Part shown: positions 41,817-51,952 of the stretch, in pieces
Layout of the letters: each line of letters begins with the position of its first letter
How positions within the stretch are numbered: the stretch's first letter is position 1
NCBI GenBank assembly: GCA_018292915.2
Contig: JACVVK020000141.1
Span: 888,501 to 952,500, forward strand
Direction of reading: 5' to 3'
Origin: Batillaria attramentaria
Taxonomy: Eukaryota > Mollusca > Gastropoda > Batillariidae
DNA length: 64,000 bases
Made by a program: the position numbers and the translations under genes
Notes under the pieces: model-generated
Database searches by the model: none
What the model saw: the letters and a program-made list of their open reading frames with translations, nothing else
Told to the model about the DNA's origin: nothing

Positions 41817-41988
41817 GCGGAGCCACGGAGGCCAAATGGTAGAGCGTTGGACTTATAATGCTCGGGTCGTGAGTTCGTATCCCGGTTGGGGCCAAATATT
41901 TGTGCTGGCCTTTTCATCGTTGCCTCATCTTTGATATCACCCGTATGAGATGGAAAAGGACGTTAAACCCCCGAACACCCACCCACCC
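41817..41988 (+). mobile_element. tRNA-Arg-type SINE, family 1, copy D
   Basis: GCGGAGCCACGGAGGCC head, B box GTTCGTATCCC, family body and CCCACCC tail. It is flanked by an 11-base duplication TCCTAGTTATC at 41806-41816 and 41989-41999. Confidence 0.92.
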
Positions 41989-42325
41989 TCCTAGTTATCT
42001 CCCCATAATGGTTGGTTTGTTTATCACAGTATAATATGTAACAGTAACACTGTAGAAACGCTGGAATGCCCTTAAAGTTACTGTTTAGAATTTTTTTTTC
42101 TGAAATGTACTGTATTGGTCTTTGTCAAAGTGCAGTTGTACTTTTCGTGCATTGCATTGGTGAAAGATTTTGTCGTTTGTAACTTGTAATTTGTGTGGAA
42201 TGTGTGCACAGGAAGTATTTTATGTTGTGTGAAGAAGGATGTGTTGGATTCCTTGGGACTCCTCGTCTTCTTGAAGTTGTTTTACTGTACTTTCTGCAGG
42301 TTAAAATGTTACAGTTAATACATGT

Positions 42326-42331
42326 AATAAA
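42326..42331 (+). terminator. Candidate poly(A) signal
   Basis: AATAAA followed within 40 bases by GT-rich sequence. Possible end of the zinc-finger transcript. Confidence 0.35.
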
Positions 42332-43195
42332 ATCTTGCGAATGTCGTACAATCATACAGTGTGTTTCAGTGGTTTAATGAGAGAGGGAGAAAGAGAGAGA
42401 AGCGAGACTGTCAAAAATTTAAAAAGGCCATCTGACAACAAAGTTTGTGAACAACAGTTTGAAAAAATGAAAACAACAACAAAAACAAGCATTCCACTCC
42501 CACCCAGAGAAAATGGATAATTGATTTACAATTCCAGGAAGCAGCCCGTATCCATGTTCAAAAGTGTAATGACTGTAGTGTGAAACACAAGTGCTTCTGC
42601 TGACACATTTCTAGTGTACCACATTATTATATGCTTGTACAGCAAGACGACATAACGAGAGGGGGGTGAGGGGCAATTGTTGAACTGCTGATGACAAGCA
42701 TGCGGGTGTCACACACACACACACACTGACGCATACCTCGCTATGCTTTTTTTTTTTTTTTTTGGGGGGGGGGGGGTGCACGTGTAAACATTGTCTTTTT
42801 TCTGAATCTGAACTTGCCATAACGGGATTTTCCCAAAGTTTCTTTTTTTCGATGTCTCTGCGTGGTTTGTTACGCGGCCCCAGGCCGCTTGAGTCACTGC
42901 CACCCTCACATCCTACACACACACAGACACACCCGCCCCCTCCCCACGCCGACCAGGCTCCGTCCCGGCGTCGACACTTTCACTACACCAAAGGACAAGA
43001 TGGGAGGGGGGCGGACTGGGGAGTAACGTAAAATCAACTGAGTGGTAAGTCACCTGAACGAAACAACACTGGAGAGAGAGAGAGAAAGATCACTGACGTG
43101 CGTTGATTTGGTGAGGTGCACGTGCAGGCCGGATGAACTGTATACGTCACACTGCTGTGACGCACAATTTGGTGAGTTGTTTACCAGAGAACTGA

Positions 43196-43233
43196 CGTGA
43201 TTGGTCAGTTTCAAAGCATTGAAGGTGACGTCA
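43196..43233. promoter_or_regulatory. CCAAT/CRE pair, possible promoter of the 44-kb locus
   Basis: An inverted CCAAT (ATTGG) near 43200 and a perfect CRE palindrome TGACGTCA at 43226-43233 lie 0.7 kb before the first plausible exon of the cassette locus. Whether they are used is unknown. Confidence 0.3.
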
Positions 43234-43966
43234 CACGTAGATGATCGTCGTAACTATTGATAGGGGTGACAGGACTACCAAACAGAAAGAAATTTCATCG
43301 GTTCGTAGTTTCCAGCAAACTGTTGGTCAAAGTTTTATACCGAAGGCCGGACAATTTCCACAATTTTACATGTATTTGCAAAACTGACATATCTAGAGCG
43401 TGTTTACTGTGAATGCAACTGTGGGCCTCTCCAGGGTACAAGACCTGGTCACCCTCTGTAAAAAGTAAATGGACTCGCCCATCCGGCCTTCGCCCGCGTA
43501 AACTTATCTGTCTGGGGGTCACACACTGCAGTGAGCTGTGGTGTCTGAGAGGGTAAGGTGTTACGCCGATCTGCTCTGTGACAAATCTTGGAGAGAAAAA
43601 AATCAGTTCTATGTCAAAGGAAGTTAATCATTACGCCAAACACATTTATTTTACAGTCATGTCGTTTTGCGCTTCCATCAAATGACCATTGAGCGATTGC
43701 AGAGTTGTTCGTTGTTTTTGTTGCACGTGCAGTAGAGTTTGTTTTTGACTGTGACGACAGGAAACCAGAGAAAACAAATTCAAACTGTGAAATGTGCTCA
43801 TTGAAGCCGAGACATATGTCAGCACTTCAGACGTAGATATATGGAACAGTTTTACACTGATGATATCCATTTGCTGTTTTTGGTAACTTTTATAAGTGAT
43901 TTGTAACTCACCGACGTAGAAATTTACAAGGCAAAACCATAACGCTTTTTGACTCTTGTTTTCCAG

Positions 43967-44142
43967 ATGGAAGCCTTCAGCACGGGGCGTCGTTGTAGGT
44001 GAGGATCGAGGAACCAGCACTCCGAGTTTCCGCAAGAGAATCACCGAGACGTTGGGAGGTCAGGAGCTGGCGTGGCCTTCTGCCTTTGCTGAGCCCGGGT
44101 TGACGTCTGATTGGACCATCGGCAAACTCCCTGTACTGCAGG
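43967..44142 (+). CDS. Plausible exon of an unrecognised gene
   Basis: Acceptor TTGTTTTCCAG and donor CAGG|GTAAGA enclose an open stretch reading GTSTPSFRKRITETLGGQEL then SDWTIGKLPVLQ. The base composition looks coding. It enters with one base completing a codon and leaves in phase 1, which is the phase of the four cassettes that follow. I do not recognise the protein and no start codon is visible here. The open stretch at 42860-43020 (RPLESLPPSH..., His/Pro-rich) could be an upstream exon. Confidence 0.45.
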
Positions 44143-44437
44143 GTAAGACAGGTTGAGCAAGGTCAGTGGTCATTTTCTTCATGGGTTTTTCTTCTTCTAG
44201 TTTGTAGTGTAGGTTGGGGGTGGGGGAGGGGGAGGGTTGGGTAGACGGGGTTCAGATGGGGGGGGGGGGGGATAGGATTTAGCTGCTTGAATGGAGAGTG
44301 AAAGAGCGGTTTGAATGTGTGTGAGTATGCTTAGGATGTTTTTGCATGTTTTTCTGTTACCATATTCGATTGGAACTAATCATTTTTCTAAGTCAAAGTT
44401 GCAGCTTAGGGTTAGGTTAGCCACAGGTTAACCTTAG

Positions 44438-44610
44438 CCCTCTGGACCCCCGGCGCGAGGACGGACCAGCCCAAGGAGACGGACCAGCCCAAGGAGAAGG
44501 ACCAGCCCAAGGAGAAGGACCAGCCCAATGAGAAGGACCAGCCCAAGGAGATGGACCAGATCACCCTTCAACAAAGGCCAGTATCATTTTGTTTATTTCT
44601 TTTTGTATAG
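44438..44610 (+). repeat. PKETDQ cassette 1
   Basis: After a weak acceptor (ACCTTAG), phase 1 gives TPGARTDQPKETDQPKE, then further KDQPKE units and MDQITLQQ to an in-frame TAG at 44608-44610. The 18-base unit codes PK(E)(T/K)DQ. It is first in a series of four duplicated cassettes. Confidence 0.6.
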
Positions 44611-44812
44611 TTTAGCATAGGCTGGGGCGAAGGTTAGCGGGTTCAGGGGTAGGTAGAGGGTTAGGTGGGTGGGGGGAGGGGTTAGGATTTAGATGACTGA
44701 ATGGAGTGTGAAAGTTTGTGAGTGTGTGTGAGAATGATTAGGATCTTTTTGTATGCATGTTAAATTGTTAGTTCAACATGAATTCAGCACCCTTCTTTAG
44801 TCTCTGTTGCAG

Positions 44813-44985
44813 GTCAGGACCAAACCCCAGGAGAGAGGACGGACCAGCCCAAGGAGACGGACCAGCCCAAGGAGACGGACCAGCCCAAGGAGACGGACCA
44901 GCCCAAGGACCAGATCACCCTTCATGCCAACAAAAAAGGCCAGTATCATTTTGAGTTTTTCTTTTCTTTGAGTAGGCTAGCATAG
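44813..44985 (+). repeat. PKETDQ cassette 2
   Basis: Acceptor TCTCTGTTGCAG, phase 1: GQDQTPGERTDQPKETDQ, two more units, then ITLHANKKG. An in-frame TAG follows at 44983-44985. A GGCCA|GTATC sequence at 44942 could instead act as a donor. Confidence 0.65.
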
Positions 44986-45175
44986 GCTGGGGAGAAGGTT
45001 AGCGGGTCCTGGGGTAGGTAGAGGGTTAGGTGGGTGGGGGAGGGGCTAGCATTTAGGGACTGAATGGAGTGTGAAAGATTGTGAGTGTGTGTGAGAATGT
45101 TTAGTATGATTTTGTATGTATGTTAGATTATTGTTGCAACTTGAATTTAACTCTCTGCTTTAGTCTCAGTTGCAG

Positions 45176-45405
45176 GTCAGGACCGCACCCCTGGAGAGAG
45201 GACACAGCAGCCCAAGGAGACGGACCAGCCCAAGGAGACGGACCAGCCCAAGGAGGAGGACCAGCCCAAGGAGGAGGACCAGCCCAAGGAGGAGGACCAG
45301 CCCAAGGAGGAGGACCAGCCCAAGGAGGAGGACCAGCCCAAGGAGAAGGACCAGCCCAAGGAGATGGGCCGGATCACCCTTCAGACGGTTTATTTTGTTT
45401 GGTAG
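45176..45405 (+). repeat. PKETDQ cassette 3 (longest)
   Basis: Acceptor TCTCAGTTGCAG, phase 1: GQDRTPGERTQQPKETDQ, then eight or so acidic hexapeptides (PKEEDQ), then MGRITLQT and an in-frame TAG at 45403-45405. All the repeat units are exact multiples of 18 bases, so the frame is kept. Confidence 0.7.
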
Positions 45406-45551
45406 TTTGTAGAGTAGGTTGGTGGTTGGGGAGGGGGGAGGGTTGGGAGAGGGGTGTAGGAGGGAAGGGGGAGGGGTTAGGATGTTTGTGCATGCATGTT
45501 AGATAATTGATTTGACTTGACTACAGCACTTTCCTTCAGTCTCAGTTGCAG

Positions 45552-45619
45552 GACCTCACCATGGAGAGGAGACGCAGCAGCCCGAGGAGATGGACCGGAT
45601 CACCCTTCACACAAGATGA
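45552..45619 (+). repeat. PKETDQ cassette 4 (no repeat expansion)
   Basis: Acceptor TCTCAGTTGCAG, phase 1: PHHGEETQQPEEMDRITLHT then TGA at 45617-45619. It is the cassette with no hexapeptide array, and shows the basic unit. A fifth, diverged and out-of-phase copy (EQLKEMNRFTLHT) follows at about 45689-45760. Confidence 0.65.
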
Positions 45620-45764
45620 ATAAGGCCAGTATTTATTTTCAATTATGTTTGAATGATTTAATGATTTATTCTGTTTGGTGGTTTGTAGGGTGGACTGGAC
45701 CCTGTGGTGGAGCAGCTCAAGGAGATGAACCGGTTCACCCTTCACACAAACTTCTGGACAACTC

Positions 45765-45960
45765 TGATGTGCCCCTCTGGACGATGTGCCCGGTCTGGAC
45801 GATGTGCCCCCTCTGGACGATGCGCCCCTCTGGACGATGTGCCCCTCTGGACGATGTGCCCCCTCTGGACGATGCGCCCCTCTGGACGATGCGCCCCTCT
45901 GGACGATGTGCCCCCTCTGGACGATGTGCCCCCTCTGGATGATGTGCCCCTCTGGACGTT
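45765..45960. repeat. 17/18-base minisatellite (CTCTGGACGATGTGCCC)
   Basis: About eleven units of CTCTGGACGATGYGCCC. Units of 17 and 18 bases alternate, so the reading frame rotates through the array. Conserved coding is therefore unlikely, although two plus frames and the minus frames stay open. Confidence 0.9.
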
Positions 45961-46215
45961 TGCAATGGATGTCAGTGGATGACGTGGTCCGACCTGTAAG
46001 TGCAAAACTTTTGGCATGCATGTCTTCCTTTGTTTATACAACTTCAGTTTCAGTGAAGTGGTTGGTTTCATGTGTACTAATGTATGTCATTTTCTGATTG
46101 CATGCATTTACTTTGATTTTAATGTCAGAAGGCTTTCCCTTGACAAATGCAAATGTTCATAAGTGTATGCAAATCAATATTCTTGAATATTCATTTTTGT
46201 TTTCTACTGTTACAG

Positions 46216-46325
46216 ATAGCGACAGCCACTCTACCTTGGGTCAGAAGAAGACAGATGGAAGACAACAGGCGGACGCCATCGGACACCAGCTGCAGTTTAT
46301 CATCTGGAGAATGGTCACCATACAT
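46216..46325 (+). CDS. Possible exon of the unrecognised gene
   Basis: Acceptor TACTGTTACAG, donor ACAT|GTATGT. One frame reads SDSHSTLGQKKTDGRQQADA and ends in phase 0, which joins to ANDHSGEAGRVHKRWIQL after the acceptor TTTTGCAG at 46476. No family similarity is recognised. Confidence 0.3.
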
Positions 46326-46591
46326 GTATGTACCAGCTTTTCCCATTGTATCCTGCTAGCTTTAGAAGCGTTGTGTTGTGTGTTGTGCATTTTGTTTATT
46401 GTTTATTGTTTTGTATTCAGGTTTTTGATATTGCTGGACTATGTGAAATGAGTCAAATTGTAATTTGTTTTGCAGGCAAATGACCATTCTGGAGAGGCAG
46501 GCAGAGTCCACAAGAGATGGATCCAACTCAACGTTTACCTCAACCCTGCCACAGCATGTGATCCCATCGCGGACACAGACTGCATCCTGCT

Positions 46592-47475
46592 TTTTATTGG
46601 CTGCTCTGCACAGGCGGTCAGTTCCAGCATCAACAACAGGTGGACGGAAACAGCCAGCAGAACTCCCGCTTTTTACTGGCTACTCTGCACAGCCAGTCAG
46701 TTCCAGCATCAACAACAGGTGGACGGAAACAGCCAGCAGAACTCCCGCTTTTTACTGGCTACTCTGCACAGTCAGTCAGTTCCAGCATCGACAGATGGAC
46801 GGAAACCGCCAGCAGAACCATATCTCACTTTTAACTGGCTACTCTGCACAGCCAGTCAGTTCCAGCATCAACTGACAACAGATGGACAGAACTGAACAGC
46901 CAGCAGAACCATATCCCGCTTTTTACTGGCTACTCTGCACAGTCAGTTTCAGCATCAACAACAGATGGACGGAAACCGCCAGCAGAACCATATCCCACTT
47001 TTTACTGGCTACTCTGCACAGCCAGTCAGTTCCAGCATCAACTGACAACAGATGGACAGAACTGAACAGCCAGCAGAACCATATCCTGCTTTTTACTGGC
47101 TACTCTGCACAGTCAGTTCCAGCATCAACAGATGGACGGAAACAGCCAGCAGAACCATATCCTGCTTTTTACTGGCTACTCTGCACAGTCAGTCAGTTCC
47201 AGCATCAACAGATGGACGGAAACAGCCAGCAGAACCATATCCTGCTTTTTACTGGCTACTCTGCACAGTCAGTTCCAGCATCAACAACAGGTGGACAGAA
47301 ACAGCTTGCAGAACTCCCGCTTTTTACTGCATGGCTACTCTACACAGTCAGTCAGTTCCAGCATCAACAACAGGTGGTCGGAAACAGCCAAAAGAACTTC
47401 CGCATTTTACTGGCTACTCTGCAGTCAGTTCCAGCATCAACAACAGGTAGACGGAAACAGCCAGCAGAACCATAT
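46592..47475. repeat. 75-95-base tandem repeat array, about 11 units
   Basis: Units carry TTTTTACTGGCTACTCTGCA, CAGTTCCAGCATCAACA and GATGGACGGAAACAGCCAGC. Eleven copies start near 46592, 46670, 46745, 46825, 46918, 46998, 47090, 47165, 47240, 47318 and 47404. Unit length varies by insertions, so the frame is not kept. Because the unit lacks stop codons, all three plus frames stay open for long stretches (up to 260 codons from 46882). These are probably not proteins. Confidence 0.9.
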
Positions 47476-47713
47476 CTACAGCGGTCCCATCTTGAAGACC
47501 AGCAGGATCAACTGATTACAGCTAGGGTAGGCATGCTCTACACTGATAAAATACCATTGCTCATAATATCAATCATGATTGTTTTCTGTCACTGGTTGCA
47601 TGTCAGGTTTAGATGTAATACGAATGAGACTTCCACATCTTGTCGTGACTGTCATTGTTCTTGAAATGTTGGTTATTACCTGTACTTCATTTGGCATTTG
47701 TTTTCTCCTGCAG

Positions 47714-48040
47714 AAATACCTGCCCTAGATCAGCGTTCAACAACAAGCAGATGATACAGAAAGTTTTGAGAGCACGGATCCAGCCTTCCCTTCTGCCTGG
47801 ACCAAGTGCATGGATAAACTGCGCTGGTCTCTACACCTCTCTTCCAAGGCGTCAGCAGCTGAACCTCTGCAGGGCCACCTCCACGTCACCTGTAAATATC
47901 ACTACACCATCTGGGCATTCCACCTAACGAAATGGCCTACACCTACATCTGTCTGGCAATATTGTGTCCTGTTTAAACCTCTGTCACGCGCGGTGATTCT
48001 GCACGTCTGCCAGCGGCAAAATGCACTCCCAGTCAATTAA
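47714..48040 (+). other. Open stretch, possible last exon
   Basis: After TTCTCCTGCAG a frame reads DDTESFESTDPAFPSAWTKC and MDKLRWSLHLSSKASAAEPL, then HVTCKYHYTIW, to a TAA at 48038-48040. It is not recognised and its linkage to the upstream cassettes is a guess. Confidence 0.25.
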
Positions 48041-49242
48041 ATCCGATTGTAGCTGACACTCCCCTGGGATGCCGTCGCCACGCCAGTGGCTAGAACACGG
48101 TCCTTTTTTTTTTTTTTCTCGCCACGCCAGCCAGTTGCTGCTCGCGCGCTGTGTATTGTCTAGCGCCAGGCCGGCAGCGCAGTCCGCCCAGTGCACGCTG
48201 GTATCTTGTGAACAGAAAATCCACTCGGCCAGCGAGCGAGCTCACTGCAGACACTCACCGTGTGAAAAGACCTTAATTATCCATTGATTGAAACCCACAT
48301 ACTATATACACTGTAACCAAGCTATATTCTCTGGTATCCAAATACCTCCAAGGCAAGGGTTTCACATCTGATGAATTTCCAAACTTTGCAAGACTCTAAA
48401 TGACTGCAAAACCAAACAGTGTATGTTTGTTCAGTATGTAAGTCATATTTGGGCTGGCGGGACACATGAATGTGAAACACACAAAAGGTCTGTCTAATGG
48501 CTGTTTGAAAAATGTTTTTGTTGTGAGTTAACGGAGGAAATGTTGATTTTAGAATGCAGATGTTCCACCCCTGACTCCATTAGCATGTTTATCCCATGTG
48601 ACTTTTACATGAACTGTACCTGCTGTTACTCTTTTTTTTTTTTAACCTTGTTGTGTGCATGGGCCTGTGCATGTGTGTGTTTCATTTTTCTTTTTTTCTT
48701 TTTTTGTTTTTTGTTTTTGTTTTTGTTTTGGTTTGTTTCTGTTTTGTCATGAACAACCAAGTATGTCAAAGATACAGTACCATAATTGTTCACCAATATC
48801 ATGTTCAGACATGTACAAGTGTGTCACGTTGCGTTTTTGTTTCTGGAATTTTTTTCTGATTTTGTTCATTATCAACCATCAGTGGTGATAACAATGCCAG
48901 TTTTTCAAATGTGTGTGTTTTACAATTCTAATTTCAAAATCTGTTTTTAATTGTTTATAGTGTGTGTCGGTTGATTTCTTTTTTTTTTTTACAAATTTTG
49001 CTATGTGTGTTTTTACATACATTTTAGATTTTAATTGTTTTTAATGTGTGCGCTTTTCTTTTTTCTTTTCTTTTTAATACCAGAACTAAAAGTAATGCTG
49101 ACCGAAAATCATCAGGTCTTAAACTATGTCTTTAGTCTTTACACCTTTTCTGTGTTTTTAACATGCATTTTAGATTTTAACTTATTATGAATTTTAGTAT
49201 GAATGTGTGTGCATTTTAGATTTTAGTCTTTTTTTAATTGTT

Positions 49243-49304
<62 letters not shown>

Positions 49305-49689
49305 GTGTGTGTGTGTGTTCTTCTTTTTTTTTTAAAGTTATGCTGGGACATCACCAAGTCTTAAATCAAGTATTTAGTTTTTACACCTTTTTAGTTTGTA
49401 TTTTTGTTTGTTTTTTGTTTCTGGGTTTTTTTCTGAATTTTTTTTTTTCATTATCAACCATTAGTGGTGATAACAATGCCAGTTTTGCAAATGTGTGTTT
49501 TACAAATTCAATTTCAAAGTCTGTTTTCTTCTTGATACATGTGCCAGAACTTAAACTAATGCTGGGACATCATCAAGTCTTAAGCCATGTCTATAGTCTT
49601 TAAACCTTTTCTGTGTTTTTAACATGCATTTTAGATTTTAACTTATTATGAATTTTGAGTGTACATTTTAGATTTTAGTCTTTATTTTT

Positions 49690-49763
<74 letters not shown>

Positions 49764-51540
49764 ATACCAGAACTTAAGGTTATGCTGGGACATCGCCAAG
49801 TTTTAAACCAAGTATTTAGTTTTAACACCTATTCTGTTTTTCTTTTTGATTCTGGATTTTTTTTCAGAATTTTTTTCATTATCAACCATCGGTGGTAACA
49901 ATTGCCAGTTTTCCAAATGGCACACGTGTGTTTTTTCTGTGGCCATTTTGTTTAATGGTCACATTTTAAGAATTCTTTTTAGCGTTTGTGTGTTGAAGAG
50001 TCTTCATTTTTTACTGCTTTTTCATGTGCTTGTGCATTTATTTAAGTTGCAAAACTTAAACCATGCCTTTAGTTTTACACCTTCTCTGGGTGTTTTTTCT
50101 TTTTCTGGAACACCACTGGTATTGTTTTTAACTGTTTAAGTTTTGTTTTGATTTGTAGAAGTAATAATGAGCCTCCTAAAGTTCATCATATATGAAAGCA
50201 TAACCGTGAGGACAGTGTTATTGTACGTGTTACATGATGTTACAATATATGATCAATCCTTCAACTCTTTCCGGGCAAACGGCTGCATATGTGGCCTTAC
50301 AGCGCACATCGGTTTCAGACAAACAGCTACATATGTGGATTGGGTTTTTTTTTTTGTACAACATGACTAACAACAAAGATATTTAAGTTTGAAAGTTGAA
50401 ATTTCAGCAACAGCTGCATGAATTTGTTAGTCAACTACCATGAAAATTTTAAGTTTGTGTCTTGTTTTTTTTTTGTGTGTGTGAATTTTTTTTTTTTTTT
50501 TTTCTGTACCTCGCGCCCATCTACAGGGTATCGCTGAGGAAACATTGGCCCATCTTGAATGGGTTAAAGCTTTGCAGAAGGTGCCTGGTTTCAGAGTTTT
50601 TCTCCGGGGACTCCGGTTTCTCTGGTGCTTAGAAGCATACACATGGTCTTCAGTGTAAGTCCATGTTGGCCAGGCTTTACCGAGTGCTAGACTCGGTACA
50701 CCACTGACTTGCTGAAGGAATTTAAAAATAAACTGCCTTTTCTCTTTTTTGTGTGTGTGTGCATATGTGAAAGTTGTGCTGTTCAAGCTGTCCTTGTATT
50801 ACATGTACATGCATGTAAATGTAATGTAGTGTAAACCATATGCTGGACTCATCTTACATGTACATGTAATGATGGTCTAATTAAGCTTTCATATGATACA
50901 TGTACTGTCAGTGGTTACCTACCTGTATTTTGAAATGAAATACAAATGCAAAGAACTTGATAAAAAATAAATCATGTTGATATGAAATGCAGGCTTTAAC
51001 TGTGTGATCTGGGGTGTGCATGAGCAATTTGTACCTGAGGGAGTGTGCATGTCTTTTTTGTTTGTTTTTGTTTTGCTTTTTCTTTGTGTGCATGTGTGAC
51101 GGTGTGTGTGTGTGTGTGTGTGTGTGTGTACACTGGTGGGGGAGGGAGGTGCATGCTATACTTGTATGTTATGATAGTGCATGAACAACAATTCTACACT
51201 TGATGTGTTTTTGGTTTTTTTTTTTTGGGGGGGGGGGGGTGGTTGTGTTGTTTTGTTTGTTTTTTTTTGGGGGGGGGGGCGGGGGTCACAGGATAATTCA
51301 CTTCAAATGGTAACTGGATTTGAAGTTTAGACCCGAACAACAAAAAAAATTGTACGTTTGAAATGGCAACATTTTGCGTACAATTTGTCCGAGTGTCCCT
51401 TTTTTTCTGGGTGGTGGTGGTGGTGGTGTTTTTCTTCCGAGAGCACTGTTTCTGTGTAGACATTTGGGTAAAAAGTCGCCGAGTGAGCCCGTGCAAGTTT
51501 TTCAACAACCTGGAACGGAAGTTTGTGAAACGCTGTCTCG
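48041..51540. other. Intergenic AT-rich DNA before BYSL
   Basis: No gene seen. Contains the duplicated blocks at 48825-49920, GT microsatellites, and poly-T/poly-G tracts up to 51280. Confidence 0.6.
48825..49920. repeat. Tandem duplication, units of about 430-580 bases
   Basis: CATTATCAACCATCAGTGGT recurs near 48865, 49450 and 49878. CCAGAACTTAAA-like DNA followed by ATGCTGGGACATCA recurs near 49080, 49338, 49548 and 49770. CATGCATTTTAGATTTTAAC recurs near 49160 and 49624. GT microsatellites at 49245-49320 and 49692-49760 sit at equivalent places in two units. Confidence 0.85.
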
Positions 51541-51546
51541 CACGTG
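51541..51546. promoter_or_regulatory. E-box CACGTG in the BYSL 5' flank
   Basis: Palindromic CACGTG 40 bases before the BYSL ATG, with an ETS-like CGGAAG at 51516-51521. Ribosome-biogenesis genes are often Myc/E-box driven in animals. Its use here is inference. Confidence 0.3.
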
Positions 51547-51585
51547 TCGTGGATAACACCAGACGAAACAGAGAAGACACGCATA

Positions 51586-51723
51586 ATGCCAAAAGCGAAG
51601 AAAGTTTCTCGCGGGGATCATGTTATACGAGGTGGTTCCCTTGCAGATCAGATTTTAGATGAAGGATCAGTGAAACCGTCAAGTCGGGTGAAAGTCAGAA
51701 AGCGACTTGAAGAAGATGATGAG
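51586..51723 (+). CDS. BYSL: BYSL exon 1 with start codon
   Basis: [20 protein letters not shown] then DQILDEG and a basic stretch ending LEEDDE. Donor GAG|GTATCT, phase 0. A CT run follows the donor. Confidence 0.95.
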
Positions 51724-51904
51724 GTATCTAGAGCTCTCTCTCCCCCCTCTCTCTCTCTCTCTTCCTCTCTCTTCTTTTTCTCAAAATCTTGTTAGTGTTA
51801 GCACAGTAGCAGCAGCAACGGCAAATCTGAAAACTAACTGTTACGTCAAAATTTCGACAGTTGTAAATTACATATTTATTGTCTTATAGTGTGCGCGCGC
51901 GCGC

Positions 51905-51952
<48 letters not shown>

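Larger units (their letters stand above)
40351..42331 (+). other. Putative 3' UTR of the zinc-finger gene
   Basis: Non-coding. A GT run lies near 41170 and a SINE at 41817-41988. AATAAA at 42326-42331 is a reasonable poly(A) signal, but earlier termination cannot be excluded. Confidence 0.4.

Noticed and set aside
46882..47664. A 260-residue Gln/Ser-rich protein
   Set aside because: The frame exists because the tandem unit has no stops; neighbouring frames are equally open and unit lengths break the frame.
48540..48888. Phe/Cys-rich membrane-like frames
   Set aside because: T-rich low-complexity DNA produces hydrophobic translations in several frames.
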